A DNA stretch of 64,000 nt from NCBI RefSeq assembly GCF_002812805.1, contig NZ_NMUM01000030.1:186001-250000 (forward strand), read 5' to 3'. The DNA is from Microbacterium lacus (GTDB taxonomy: Bacteria > Actinomycetota > Actinomycetes > Actinomycetales > Microbacteriaceae). A model generated the notes under the pieces. It searched no databases. It was not told where the DNA came from and worked only from the letters and a program-made list of their open reading frames with translations. Both the position numbers and the translations under genes were made by a program. Numbering within the stretch: position 1 is the first letter of the stretch; every line of letters begins with the position of its first letter. Below, piece by piece: positions 1 through 10,378 of this stretch.

Positions 1-1
1 C

Positions 2-301
2 TACTCCTCCGGAATGTACGTGCGCCTCGGCTTCGCCGTAGCTATCAACGTTGAGCCTGACATCCTTGTCGTCGACGAGGTCCTCGCGGTCGGCGACGCC
101 GAGTTCCAGGAGAAGTGTGCACTCAAGTTCTCGGACTTCCGGCGCGAGGGGCGGACCGTGATCTTGGTCAGCCACGCTATGGATGCTGTACGGACCATGT
201 GCGACGAGGTCGCGTGGCTACGAGACGGCCACCTCGTCACCACAGGTCGTCCGGACTCCGTGATAGATGAATATCTCGCTTCGCTTCATGGCGATGCATA
301 A
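2..301 (+). CDS. ABC transporter ATPase, polysaccharide-export type (3' part only)
   Basis: This is the C-terminal part of an ABC ATPase; its start lies before the window and the frame is open from base 2. The first residues, YSSGMYVRLGFAVA, are the end of the ABC signature region. They are followed by a Walker B segment (ILVVDEVLAVGD) and the switch histidine in ILVSHAM. The VDEVLAVGD form with the following AEFQEKC is typical of the Wzt/TagH/RfbE family that energises export of lipid-linked polysaccharide or teichoic acid. There is no long C-terminal carbohydrate-binding extension, so it resembles the short TagH/RfbE type. The glycan-modifying genes directly downstream on the same strand support a role in cell-surface polysaccharide export. 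The family call is firm; the substrate is unknown. Confidence 0.9.
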   Translation, partial: YSSGMYVRLGFAVAINVEPDILVVDEVLAVGDAEFQEKCALKFSDFRREGRTVILVSHAMDAVRTMCDEVAWLRDGHLVTTGRPDSVIDEYLASLHGDA

Positions 302-316
302 CGAGCGGAGGGTTGG

Positions 317-1564
317 ATGACCGCCGCAGGCCCCACCGACCTACCCTCACCGCGACGGTCATGGCGTAGTTTTCCCGACCATTCTCTCGGGCGTGCGCTG
401 GACGGGCACCGGAATTCCCTGGGGCTGTTACGTCTTGCCCTAGCGACGCTCGTCATCTTCGACCATGCCTTCCCTCTGGGGGGATTTGGCGAAGACCCGT
501 TCTGGCAGTACACCCGGGGGCAAACGTCACTCGGTGGGATCGCCGTCGGCGGGTTCTTCGTCATCAGCGGGTACCTCATCGTGAAGAGCGGCGCCAGCGC
601 AGACATCATTCAATTTCTGTGGCGGCGCGTCATCCGAATTTTCCCAGCCTTTTGGGGCGTCTTGGCGTTCGGGGCGTTCGTCGTCGGTCCATTGGCGTGG
701 CTCCGCCGCGGGTCAGAACTCTCCGACTACTTTGTCTGGACATCTAACGGCCCGTTCGCGTACATCACCGCGAACTGGACGCTAACGATCAACAACTACG
801 GCATCCTCGATGTCTTCTCCGGAACGCCCTACGGCCAGCAGCTGGGCGGTGCGAGTGTGCTCAACGGCTCCTTGTGGACGTTGGCATACGAGTGGGGCTG
901 CTACATGCTCGTCGCGGTGCTGGCGATAGCGGGAGTGTTGTCTCGAGCTCGCATCATCGTTCCAGTCTTGACGGGCCTGGTGCTCGTCGCGCAGGCGATC
1001 TCACTCGCTGCGCCCGGAAGTATCGCGCAGGTACTTCCCCTCCTCGGAGACCCACAGGTACTTTTCCTCGCCTTGGCATTCCTCGTCGGATCAACATTCG
1101 GGATCTACTCGGACACAGTGGCCTTCGATGACAGGATCGGTATCGGCGCGATAGCAGTGTTCATCGCAACAGCTCTGACCGGCGGGTTCTTGACCTTGGG
1201 TATCGTCGCCGGCGGCTACGCGGTCCTTTACCTCGCAGCTCGCCTGCCACGGAGCGTGCAGTGGATCGGCGCTCGGAACGACTATTCGTACGGTGTCTAC
1301 GTTTACGGCTTCCTCGTGCAGCAAAGCCTCGCGGCTGCGGGAGCGAATCAATGGGGATACGTGCCCTATGTGTCACTGACGATCGTCATAACCTTCGGGC
1401 TAGCATGGCTCAGCTGGCATTGCCTTGAGAAGCATGCGCTTGCGCTCAAGTCATGGGGTCCCGGAAAGGGCTTGCCGTGGCTATTGCGCCGCGGTAGCTC
1501 ATCATGGGGCGGCACCCCGCACAAACTCTCCGAAAAAGACTCGACCGACGGGGCGGCTAGATGA
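317..1564 (+). CDS. Membrane acyltransferase, family 3 (OafA/NodX type)
   Basis: This 415-residue integral membrane protein has about ten hydrophobic segments. It carries the family-3 acyltransferase landmarks: an early LRLALATLVIFDHAFPL segment with the conserved His, GFFVISGYLI, the Arg-rich RRVIRIFPAFW, and SLWTLAYEW in the middle. Such enzymes transfer acyl groups, usually acetyl, from the cytoplasmic side onto sugars of exported polysaccharides. The ATG is preceded by a GGAGGG ribosome site about 5 bases upstream. It starts 15 bp after the ABC ATPase and its TGA overlaps the next ATG, so it is part of the polysaccharide operon. The acceptor sugar cannot be told from sequence. Confidence 0.9.
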   Translation: MTAAGPTDLPSPRRSWRSFPDHSLGRALDGHRNSLGLLRLALATLVIFDHAFPLGGFGEDPFWQYTRGQTSLGGIAVGGFFVISGYLIVKSGASADIIQFLWRRVIRIFPAFWGVLAFGAFVVGPLAWLRRGSELSDYFVWTSNGPFAYITANWTLTINNYGILDVFSGTPYGQQLGGASVLNGSLWTLAYEWGCYMLVAVLAIAGVLSRARIIVPVLTGLVLVAQAISLAAPGSIAQVLPLLGDPQVLFLALAFLVGSTFGIYSDTVAFDDRIGIGAIAVFIATALTGGFLTLGIVAGGYAVLYLAARLPRSVQWIGARNDYSYGVYVYGFLVQQSLAAAGANQWGYVPYVSLTIVITFGLAWLSWHCLEKHALALKSWGPGKGLPWLLRRGSSSWGGTPHKLSEKDSTDGAAR

Positions 1565-2448
1565 CTCGCTTGGCCATCCAATCAGTGCTCTTCGGCAATG
1601 ACCCGGGCGCCATTCTTCGCGCCGCGGAGGCCGCGGGAAACTCGGCACAGCGGGCGATGGCGGCAGGACTGATCGGTGATTGGGAGTATCGACTCGGCGA
1701 CTGCTCGCCGAGGCCGCTGTTCTCGGAATCGTCCGCAGACCTTTGGCGGACAGCAGTCGAGGGCTTCGGCGGCGAAGCTGCCTACACGTACTTCGACGAG
1801 AACCTCGGCTCAGCGGCTGGTCATAACCGTGTTGCCGGCGAATCGCGCAGCGACTTCATCATCGTGATGAACCCCGATATCCGGATGAGCCCGGACACGA
1901 TTTCCTCGCTCCTGCGCGCAATGCATCCCGACGTCGGCATTGTCGAAGCAAGACAGCTCCCCCTCGACCATCCGAAAGAATACGAGCAGTACACAGGCGA
2001 CACGGCTTGGGCCTCAACTGCGTGCGCGATCACGCCTCGAACAGTCTTCGAGGCTGTAGGCGGGTTCGACGCGGATGCCTTCTTCTTGTATGGCGATGAC
2101 GTTGACTACTCGTGGCGAGTCCGTCTCGACGGATATCGAGTGGTTTTCGAACCGAGTGCCCGCGTGTTCCATGACAAGCGCCTGACCATCGACGGCGATT
2201 GGCCAACATCCGCTGCCGAGCGGTACTACTCAGCCGAGGCGGCTCTGATGCTCGCGCAGAAATACTCTGCGGATGAGCGCGTAGAAACTCTGTTGGAGCA
2301 GTTCGATTCCAGCGGGATATCGTTCCTGGAACGAGCTGCGTCGAAGTTCCGCTCGCGTCGTTCGGCCGGAACACTGCCACGTCAGCTCGACCCAGACCAC
2401 CGTGTTGCGAAATTCTTAGGTGACTTTTATGCCATCCACCGATTCTGA
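1561..2448 (+). CDS. Glycosyltransferase family 2 (rhamnosyltransferase-like)
   Basis: A 295-residue GT-A fold glycosyltransferase with no membrane segments. A short N-terminal strand is followed by NPDIRMSP, the metal-binding DxD-like position of rhamnosyltransferase-type GT2 enzymes. Further on is GGFDADAFFLYGDDVDYSWR, the acceptor and catalytic-base region in which the ED pair is replaced by DDVD. The family builds cell-surface glycans from nucleotide sugars. It is translationally coupled to the acyltransferase (ATGA overlap), and its end overlaps the start of the next gene. The donor sugar is unknown; rhamnosyl transfer is only suggested by the overall pattern. Confidence 0.82.
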   Translation: MTRLAIQSVLFGNDPGAILRAAEAAGNSAQRAMAAGLIGDWEYRLGDCSPRPLFSESSADLWRTAVEGFGGEAAYTYFDENLGSAAGHNRVAGESRSDFIIVMNPDIRMSPDTISSLLRAMHPDVGIVEARQLPLDHPKEYEQYTGDTAWASTACAITPRTVFEAVGGFDADAFFLYGDDVDYSWRVRLDGYRVVFEPSARVFHDKRLTIDGDWPTSAAERYYSAEAALMLAQKYSADERVETLLEQFDSSGISFLERAASKFRSRRSAGTLPRQLDPDHRVAKFLGDFYAIHRF

Positions 2449-3556
2449 TCAGCCGATGGGTTCGAGCTTCAGCGGGCCGACTCTGATGTCACTGCTCACG
2501 CGTCTGGGTGACGGCGCTAGCGCTGACCCCAGCCTTCGGCGAGCAATAGACATTTTGTCTGTGCAGACCGAGCGGCAGAACTCGGAGAACCGCCCGTTTC
2601 TTTCCGTCGTCGTTCGAACGCAGGGTCGCAGGCTGGAGGCTCTCGCGGACGCGATGCTCTGCCTCTACGGCCAGAGTTCCGCGGACTTCGAAGTCCTCCT
2701 CGTGTGCCATGATGCCGACCCCGCTTCCGCCGTCAGCATCAGCGCGCTCGTGGAATCACAGCCCGCAAGCTTCAGGGAACGTATCTCTACCATCGAGGTC
2801 ACCGGCGGCCGCAGGGCACGCCCGCTCAACGTCGCGACCGAACGCGCACAGGGACGATATATCGCCTTCTACGATGACGACGATCTTCTTTTCGGGCACT
2901 GGGTCGAGGCATTCCGCATTTCGGCTGAGCGCGCGCCCGGTCGGCTCTTGCGGGCTCGCGTCGCGTCTCAGCGGGCCATCCCAGAAATGTGGCCGCAAGA
3001 TCAGGATGGTTTTCGGCATACGAGTTGGCCCAACACCGAATACCCCGCCCATTTCGACCAACTCGCTCACTTCGGCATGAACTACTCCCCCTTTATGGGC
3101 TGGGCCTTTCCACGAGAGCTCTTCCACACATACGGTCTGCGCTTCGATGAAGAGCTCTATGTGTGCGAGGACTGGGACATGATCCTGCGTGGTTCCCTCA
3201 TTTGCGGAGTTGAAGAGGTGCACGAACTGACTGCCATCTACCGGCGGTGGGAGGGGATCGAATCGTCGTACACGAGCCATCACTCGGCCGAATGGGAAGC
3301 GTCGCAAGCGCGTGTCATCGCGAGACTCAATGAGTCCCCGATTATCTTCCCCCCGGGCACAGTCATGGAGATCCTCGCGCTTCTCAGCGCTCGCTCTGAA
3401 CTCAATAACGTCCGGGGCGGGCTTGAGGCGATATACACGAGTCGATCCTGGAGAATCACGGAACCGGTCCGGGGTGTTCTCCGCTACGCGGCATCCGGCG
3501 CCCGATTCACGAAGCGGGCGGTACGCCGGGTCATTCCGTCACGGTCGAGCCAATGA
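2429..3556 (+). CDS. Glycosyltransferase family 2
   Basis: A glycosyltransferase of about 375 residues. The GT2 core begins near residue 50 with PFLSVVVRTQGRRLEAL. It continues through ERAQGRYIAFYDDDDLLF, where the DDDD run is the metal/nucleotide-sugar site, to an EDWDMILR segment that supplies the ED pair. The C-terminal YTSRSWRITEPVRGVLR resembles the short SWRITxPLR tail common in actinobacterial wall GT2 enzymes. An in-frame GTG lies at 2420, but the ATG at 2429 is preceded by AGGTGA at a better distance, so I start there. It overlaps the upstream gene by 20 bp and is coupled to the next gene by ATGA. Substrate unknown. Confidence 0.82.
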   Translation: MPSTDSDQPMGSSFSGPTLMSLLTRLGDGASADPSLRRAIDILSVQTERQNSENRPFLSVVVRTQGRRLEALADAMLCLYGQSSADFEVLLVCHDADPASAVSISALVESQPASFRERISTIEVTGGRRARPLNVATERAQGRYIAFYDDDDLLFGHWVEAFRISAERAPGRLLRARVASQRAIPEMWPQDQDGFRHTSWPNTEYPAHFDQLAHFGMNYSPFMGWAFPRELFHTYGLRFDEELYVCEDWDMILRGSLICGVEEVHELTAIYRRWEGIESSYTSHHSAEWEASQARVIARLNESPIIFPPGTVMEILALLSARSELNNVRGGLEAIYTSRSWRITEPVRGVLRYAASGARFTKRAVRRVIPSRSSQ

Positions 3557-4176
3557 GCAACTATGCGATCCTGGGAGCCGGCGGGCAGGCTCGGGAGACG
3601 GCGGATTTTGCAGATACTCTTCCCGATTTTCTCGCGGTAGACCTCGCTCTCGCTCCGTCAAATCCCGCGTTCCGGACCGTTTCGATCTCTGAACCGTCGA
3701 CGTCAGACCGCGATGTCCCCGTCGTGGCAGCGATCGGCGCACCGGGCGCACGCCGGGAGTTGGTTTCCCGATGGCCGGGACATCGGTACGCCAAGATAAT
3801 CTCGCGCCACGCATATATCGCCGCCGACGTCGAAATTGGGCCGGGGTGCATCGTCGCTCCCGGCTCAGTCATCATGACCGGTGTTCGATTGGGTCCACAT
3901 ACGCTCGTGAATGCGGGTGCCACGATTGGGCACGGAACGATCCTTGAGGAGTACGCAACCCTCGGTCCCGGAGCCCACGTCGGTGGCGACAGTCATATCG
4001 GTGCAGGCACATATATCGCACTCGGTGCGGCGGTCTCACACAAGATTGAGATCGGCGCGGGTGCAGTCGTCGGCGCTGGAGCAGTTGTCCTCGAAAATCT
4101 GGCCGGCGGCGCTCTCTATGTTGGCGCCCCAGCTCGGCGGGCACGCTCTCAGGAAGGATGGCTTCATGCCCTTTGA
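3553..4176 (+). CDS. NeuD/PglD-like sugar O- or N-acyltransferase
   Basis: A 207-residue protein of the sialic-acid O-acetyltransferase NeuD family. The N-terminus (AILGAGGQARETADF) is the small Rossmann-like domain. From about residue 85 onward there are hexapeptide repeats of left-handed beta-helix type (ADVEIGPGCIVAPGSVI and LGPHTLVNAGATIGHG), ending in AVVGAGAVVLENLAGG. In this family acetyl-CoA binds between helices of a trimer and a His in the NAGATIGH-type segment acts as base; that His is present. The neighbouring DegT aminotransferase suggests that this enzyme acetylates the amino-sugar made by its partner, as PglD does with PglE. That pairing is an inference. Confidence 0.8.
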   Translation: MSNYAILGAGGQARETADFADTLPDFLAVDLALAPSNPAFRTVSISEPSTSDRDVPVVAAIGAPGARRELVSRWPGHRYAKIISRHAYIAADVEIGPGCIVAPGSVIMTGVRLGPHTLVNAGATIGHGTILEEYATLGPGAHVGGDSHIGAGTYIALGAAVSHKIEIGAGAVVGAGAVVLENLAGGALYVGAPARRARSQEGWLHAL

Positions 4177-5275
4177 CATTCCTTTCATCAAGCCAGTGAT
4201 GCCGCCGCCGGAAGAAGTCGCAGCTGATGTGTCACAGATAGTCTCGTCCAACTGGTACACGAACTTCGGCCCCTTCGAGCGTCGGTTTCGCGAGCAGATC
4301 GCCGCCTATGTCGGTGAAGTGAGCGCCGCCACCTTCTCGAACGCGACGATCGGCTTGCAGGCTGCCCTCACGGTCATGCTGGCGGGAAAGCCGGCCGGGC
4401 TCGTTATCGTCCCATCGTTTACTTTCGCAGCCGGTCCGCACGCTATCCGATCTGCTGGGCATCAGCCCCTGTTCATCGATATCGATCCGGCGACTCTTCA
4501 GCCTTCAGCGGCACACGCGCGCAGCGCGCTCAACGACTACGGCGACCAGGTCTCGGCAATCCTCCTCTGCAATACCTTCGGAATCGGCACCTCGGTCGCC
4601 GAGTGGGAGGCTATGGCCCAGGACGCCGGGATTCCTCTCATCATCGACTCGGCCGCGGGTTTCGGGTCGCGCTATCCTGACGGCCATCGACTCGGGGCGC
4701 GCGGAGACTGCGAGGTGTTTTCATTTCATGCGACGAAGCCGTTCGCCATTGGCGAGGGCGGTGCACTTTTCTCTCGGGACGCCGAGATAGCGACGCGCGC
4801 GCGCGAGTTTTCAAACTTCGGCTTCTCCGGGCTGCAGGGCGCGACCGCTGCCGGAACGAACGGAAAACTACAAGAGATCAACGCCGCCATCGGCATTCGA
4901 CAGCTGTCTCGATTCGACGCGGTGATTGAATCCCGACGCGGAGTCCTCGAGAGCTACCGTCAGGTCCTTGAGTCGACAGGCGCCGGCGGACTAGTCCCTA
5001 ACGCGGACCAATCATCGGTGTGCTTCGCGTCCGTCGTCTTCGTTGATCGCGACACTCGCGACCATGTCGTGACGAGTCTTCGGGACCAAGGCATCGAGGC
5101 GAGGGTGTACTACGCGCCGCCTGTGCACGAGCAGCCGACCTTCGCGGACGCCGCGATAGCTGGTGACCTCCACGGGACGGCCCTGATCAGCTCCCGTATC
5201 GCCTGCCTACCCGTATACGAAGACCTCCCTGCACGAGCTCTGAGTGCGCTAGAGCTCGCAACGTTGAAGCAGTGA
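4166..5275 (+). CDS. DegT/DnrJ/EryC1-type PLP sugar aminotransferase
   Basis: A PLP-dependent aminotransferase of about 369 residues. The open frame runs further upstream, but the ATG at 4166 has an AGGAAGG ribosome site and opens with FDIPFIKPVMPPPEEV, the usual start of the family. FSNATIGLQAAL and the FVPSFTF-like segment (IVPSFTFAAGPHAI) form the cofactor phosphate site. SFHATKPFAIGEGGAL contains the Lys expected to hold PLP. These enzymes aminate nucleotide-linked keto sugars used in surface polysaccharide. It overlaps the end of the NeuD-like gene by 11 bp, suggesting coupled synthesis of an acetamido-sugar. Confidence 0.88.
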   Translation: MPFDIPFIKPVMPPPEEVAADVSQIVSSNWYTNFGPFERRFREQIAAYVGEVSAATFSNATIGLQAALTVMLAGKPAGLVIVPSFTFAAGPHAIRSAGHQPLFIDIDPATLQPSAAHARSALNDYGDQVSAILLCNTFGIGTSVAEWEAMAQDAGIPLIIDSAAGFGSRYPDGHRLGARGDCEVFSFHATKPFAIGEGGALFSRDAEIATRAREFSNFGFSGLQGATAAGTNGKLQEINAAIGIRQLSRFDAVIESRRGVLESYRQVLESTGAGGLVPNADQSSVCFASVVFVDRDTRDHVVTSLRDQGIEARVYYAPPVHEQPTFADAAIAGDLHGTALISSRIACLPVYEDLPARALSALELATLKQ

Positions 5276-5293
5276 CCGGATGGAGCCAAACAC

Positions 5294-6223
5294 ATGACGC
5301 GAGACAACGATCCCGACGCCGAAAGCGACCGGCTGGAACGCCGCCTCGACCAGATCCACGCCCATCTCACTGAACTCGAGAGCCGGCAAAGAGGAATGCT
5401 CGATGAAACTCGGATTCGTTGGCGCGAAGAAGATGCGATCCTGCAACGTCTCGTGCTTCGAGCAGAAGTCGAGATCGAGTCCGAGCGTCGACAGCGGGAC
5501 CATATCCAGGACTCCCGCGACCGGCTCGCGAGATTTCGTGAGGAATCCGGATACGACGAACTATGGGATGACGACAATCCTCTCGTCTCGGTAAGGATTG
5601 CGACTTTCGACCGCACCGAGCAACTCATCGACGTCGCCATTGAATCGGTCCTCAAGCAAACGTACGACAACATCGAGATCGTCGTCGTAAATGATGGACC
5701 AAATCCGCGTACGCAGGCGGCGCTGAAGGCTCTCGGGAATGACAAGATCCGATACAGCGAGCTACCTCGGCGTACTGACTATCCTCAACATCAGCATCTG
5801 CGCTGGATGGTCGCCGGTGCGGCGGCCATGAACGAGGCTGCGAGGCAGGCACAAGGCAAGTGGATCGCGCCACTCGATGACGACGACGAGTTCGCGGACG
5901 ACCACATCGAGCGCATCCTGCGGTTGGCAAGAAGCGAACGTGCCGAGCTCGCGTACGGTGCACTCATTCGTCGTGACCTCGACGAGGGCACAAAGGAACT
6001 CATCTTCTCCGATCCGCCGGTGATTGGGAAGTTCAGTTTCCAATCCTCCATTTACCTGGAGGGCCTCCGTTTCTTCAGCTACGACGAGGAGAGCTGGAGA
6101 GTGGAAGAGCCGGGGGACGGAAATCTGATCAGAAGGATGCGGGAGGCCGGGGTGCGGTTCGCGGGCACGCCCGACGTGCACGCTTTCATGAATTCTCACC
6201 GGTTCGACCGCCGAGACTCATGA
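5294..6223 (+). CDS. Glycosyltransferase family 2 with N-terminal coiled coil
   Basis: A 309-residue protein. Residues about 5-85 are highly charged with heptad spacing (RLERRLDQIHAHLTELE), which suggests a coiled coil. A GT2 domain follows from about residue 95: PLVSVRIATFDRTEQLIDV, then VVVNDGPNP, then GKWIAPLDDDDEFADDH with the DxD metal site. The C-terminal part keeps an ED-like region but is short. Coiled coils fused to glycosyltransferases often set chain length or dock to partner enzymes; that role is only a suggestion here. It is coupled to the next gene by an ATGA overlap. Donor and acceptor are unknown. Confidence 0.8.
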   Translation: MTRDNDPDAESDRLERRLDQIHAHLTELESRQRGMLDETRIRWREEDAILQRLVLRAEVEIESERRQRDHIQDSRDRLARFREESGYDELWDDDNPLVSVRIATFDRTEQLIDVAIESVLKQTYDNIEIVVVNDGPNPRTQAALKALGNDKIRYSELPRRTDYPQHQHLRWMVAGAAAMNEAARQAQGKWIAPLDDDDEFADDHIERILRLARSERAELAYGALIRRDLDEGTKELIFSDPPVIGKFSFQSSIYLEGLRFFSYDEESWRVEEPGDGNLIRRMREAGVRFAGTPDVHAFMNSHRFDRRDS

Positions 6224-7182
6224 TTCGTCCGCCGCTGCACATCCACGTCGGCGCGGCCCGGCATTTCCTCGGTTGGGAACTGGAACACTTCGAGCAATAC
6301 TTCATCCTCGTCGATCAGCCGGACCCTGGTGTATCGCTGCTCGCTTTTGGCCCCGACGTCATCCGGTCGGGCTCAGAGCTACCCGCAAGTAGTCGCTTTC
6401 TGATTCAGTTCCCCGGATTCGGGCACAATCCGTTGCACGATCTCGCCGTCCGCGACGCTGATCTCCAACTGATCAATGACCGATACGACCTCGTCTTCGT
6501 AAATCCTGGACCGCTGGAGGTTGCCTATTCGACTTCAGACCGACTACGTATTTTCCCGGTGAGCATCAACGTCCGACTCCTCGAACAAACTCCTGCACGG
6601 TACCGATCAACCCTCGACTCACTAGTGCACGTTTCGAGCCGAACCGCCCAAAAGGACTGGCAGCGCAGCGCATCGATCATGAAGAAGTCCGGGCTGCATC
6701 ACGAGGTGTATCCACCTTTGGATGATGAACTTCGCCTCCAGATGGGACTTCGCGCACACCGGCGGGCCGCACTAGCTGCGAAAGTGGGTATCCGCCTGAG
6801 CGTGATGCCTTTAGGCTACGTGAGCCACGCCGAGACGATCAAGACCTATCGTCGGCACGACGGATTTGTGCATGTGGCACGCGATGTTCGACACCAGACG
6901 ATGATCGATGGGAAATACACCGCTGCGTTGATGGAGGCGGCCGCGACCGGCGCCATCACGTTTTGGCACGATACCCTGTCCCTCGGTAACGACTTCGAGA
7001 CCGTGTTCGATCTGCCCGAAGATACGCGGGCCGCGGCAGATCGCATCCTAGAACTCCGAGACACGCTTGACATCAAGCAGCACAGTATCGATACCGCGAC
7101 AGAGATGCGAGCCAAAGCTGACCCCGGGCGCTCGGTCCGTGTGCGGGTCGACCAGATGATGGAAGTGATCGACTCGCGCTAG
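6220..7182 (+). CDS. Glycosyltransferase-like protein, CgeB/YkvP-type C-terminus (probable)
   Basis: A 320-residue protein of uncertain family with no membrane segments or signal peptide. The first 150 residues form a Rossmann-like alternating pattern (RSGSELPASSRFLIQFPGFG, YDLVFVNPGPLEV). The second half has YRRHDGFVHVARDVRHQTM followed by KYTAALMEAAATGAITFWHD. This matches the layout of the nucleotide-sugar site in GT-B enzymes (H, then E-A-x-x-x-G). I therefore read it as a GT-B glycosyltransferase or a degenerate relative, last gene of the polysaccharide operon. The call rests on motif pattern only. A 14-base segment near its 3' end is repeated exactly 90 bases later, beyond the stop. Confidence 0.55.
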   Translation: MIRPPLHIHVGAARHFLGWELEHFEQYFILVDQPDPGVSLLAFGPDVIRSGSELPASSRFLIQFPGFGHNPLHDLAVRDADLQLINDRYDLVFVNPGPLEVAYSTSDRLRIFPVSINVRLLEQTPARYRSTLDSLVHVSSRTAQKDWQRSASIMKKSGLHHEVYPPLDDELRLQMGLRAHRRAALAAKVGIRLSVMPLGYVSHAETIKTYRRHDGFVHVARDVRHQTMIDGKYTAALMEAAATGAITFWHDTLSLGNDFETVFDLPEDTRAAADRILELRDTLDIKQHSIDTATEMRAKADPGRSVRVRVDQMMEVIDSR

Positions 7183-7203
7183 GCCGCGGCAGAGATGCGA
7201 GCC
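7100..7203 (+). repeat. 14-bp direct repeat with 90-bp period across the stop codon
   Basis: CAGAGATGCGAGCC occurs at 7100-7113, inside the end of the CgeB-like gene, and again at 7190-7203, just after its TAG stop. The offset is exactly 90 bp, so both copies are in the same frame, and the frame after the stop stays open to about base 7346. This could be a partial tandem duplication of the gene end or a remnant of a longer C-terminus. Confidence 0.6.
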
Positions 7204-7329
7204 GGGATCGCCCGTCCGTTCGTGAGCGGCTCCGTGTCCAGTCGTAATTACCGTGAGTTCCACGATCATGTGGTGCGAGTGTGTAGCGCCCGGCTTCATC
7301 GGAGGCTTTCAGTGACCGGTTCGCGGAGC

Positions 7330-7678
7330 GCAGCGGGGACTTGGTGAATCGTAGTGGGTGCTGCTCGACCTCGACGGAAGCGATCCTGCCGATCGCGGAG
7401 TTCAGCGGCAGTGGTTGCACCAATCGATGTATCCGGCGACCGCAGAGCCGATCAGGCGCGGTAGGAGTGAACGCCCGCTCGACCAGATCCAGAGGCAACT
7501 CGGAAGGAGCCCGGGAAGGGTCGTGCGCGGTCCCCGGTGCCGCATTACCCCGCGGAGCTCGTCACCGCGCATCAACCGCGTGGACCTTCCGAACCCTGTA
7601 GCCGCTGTGGTTCTAAGAATGAACGCGTCGGATCCGTGTCAATGCGACCTCATCGATGACCGACCGTGCCGAGAGTTC
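7330..7678 (-). pseudogene. IS3 orfB transposase, broken 3' part
   Basis: Minus-strand fragments in three frames match successive parts of an IS3 orfB. First is SARSVIDEV..RIRRVHS, a stop, then GYRVRKVHA. Next is RLMRGDELRGVMRHRGPRTT, then LDLVERAFTPTAPDRL, and finally GYIDWCNHCR with a one-base shift into LNSAIGRIASVEVEQH. The last pair is the characteristic end of IS3 transposases (DWxNxxRLxSxIG). The catalytic core between APDRL and GYIDW is deleted, as is the stretch after KVHA. The 5' part lies beyond the IS21-type insertion at 9809-9960. Confidence 0.75.
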
Positions 7679-7745
7679 TGTCGACGACGCTCGAAAAGTA
7701 GGCCATTGCGACGTGTGAAAACGAGGCCACCTGGTTGTCGTTCGG

Positions 7746-9739
<1,994 letters not shown>

Positions 9740-9808
9740 CCACCCAATCTGTCTGGGTGGCCTCGTTTTCGCCCGTCGCTATGGCCTCGTTTTCAACCGT
9801 CGCCGACA

Positions 9809-10244
9809 AGTTCGGCGGTCTTGGCCGCGTAGTGCGCGGAGGGGGCAATCGGCGATGCCTCGCAGACCGGCTCGACCCCGAAGTCGTCCTTGTCTGTGCG
9901 CGTCGATGTAATCGACCTTCAGCTTCGTGGGCGCTTGAGCTCCGCCGCAAAAAAAGCCGATGCGCTCCGCAGGATCGCGATCGCTCGTCGCAATTCTCGA
10001 ACTCCACGCTCGAGGGCAGCAATATGCTCCGCGTCATCCGTGGAGCGGCCCGGTCTCAGACCACCGTCGATTTCCGCACGGTGCACCCCGTGGCGCAGCG
10101 TGTTGGTCGGTATCCCGAGCTGATGCCCGACGTTCGTGCACGCCCCCGGCGACGACCATCCTCATCGCGCGCGGCCAGAACCAACCGCACCGCCCGGTCC
10201 TTCGACTCAGGCGGATACTTCCTCAACTTCCCCGTGCTTCTCAT
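9809..10244 (-). pseudogene. IS3 orfA and 5' end of orfB, broken
   Basis: On the minus strand, from the ATG at 10244, KLRKYPPESKDRAVRLVLAA is the start of an IS3 OrfA HTH protein. After one frameshift the reading continues as ACTNVGHQLGIPTNTLRHGV, HRAEIDGGLRPGRSTDDAE and ELRRAIAILRSASAFFAAEL. That is the OrfA helix-turn-helix and leucine-zipper tail through to its stop. The overlapping orfB start follows (VDYIDAHR-like, DFGVEPVCEASPIAPSAHYA) with one frameshift, and is cut by the IS21-type element at 9808. Between here and 10378 I see nothing recognisable. Confidence 0.78.
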
Positions 10245-10378
10245 CCTTTCGTACTGTCAGGAGCCTCCACCAGAACCGGGGCGCAACACTGCCTGCTCGA
10301 CCGTGACGTTCGAGGACGGCCCGCGGTTCTCTCGCGAACGATGCGGGTGGATGGGCGTCTAGGGCCGACCAGGCTCAC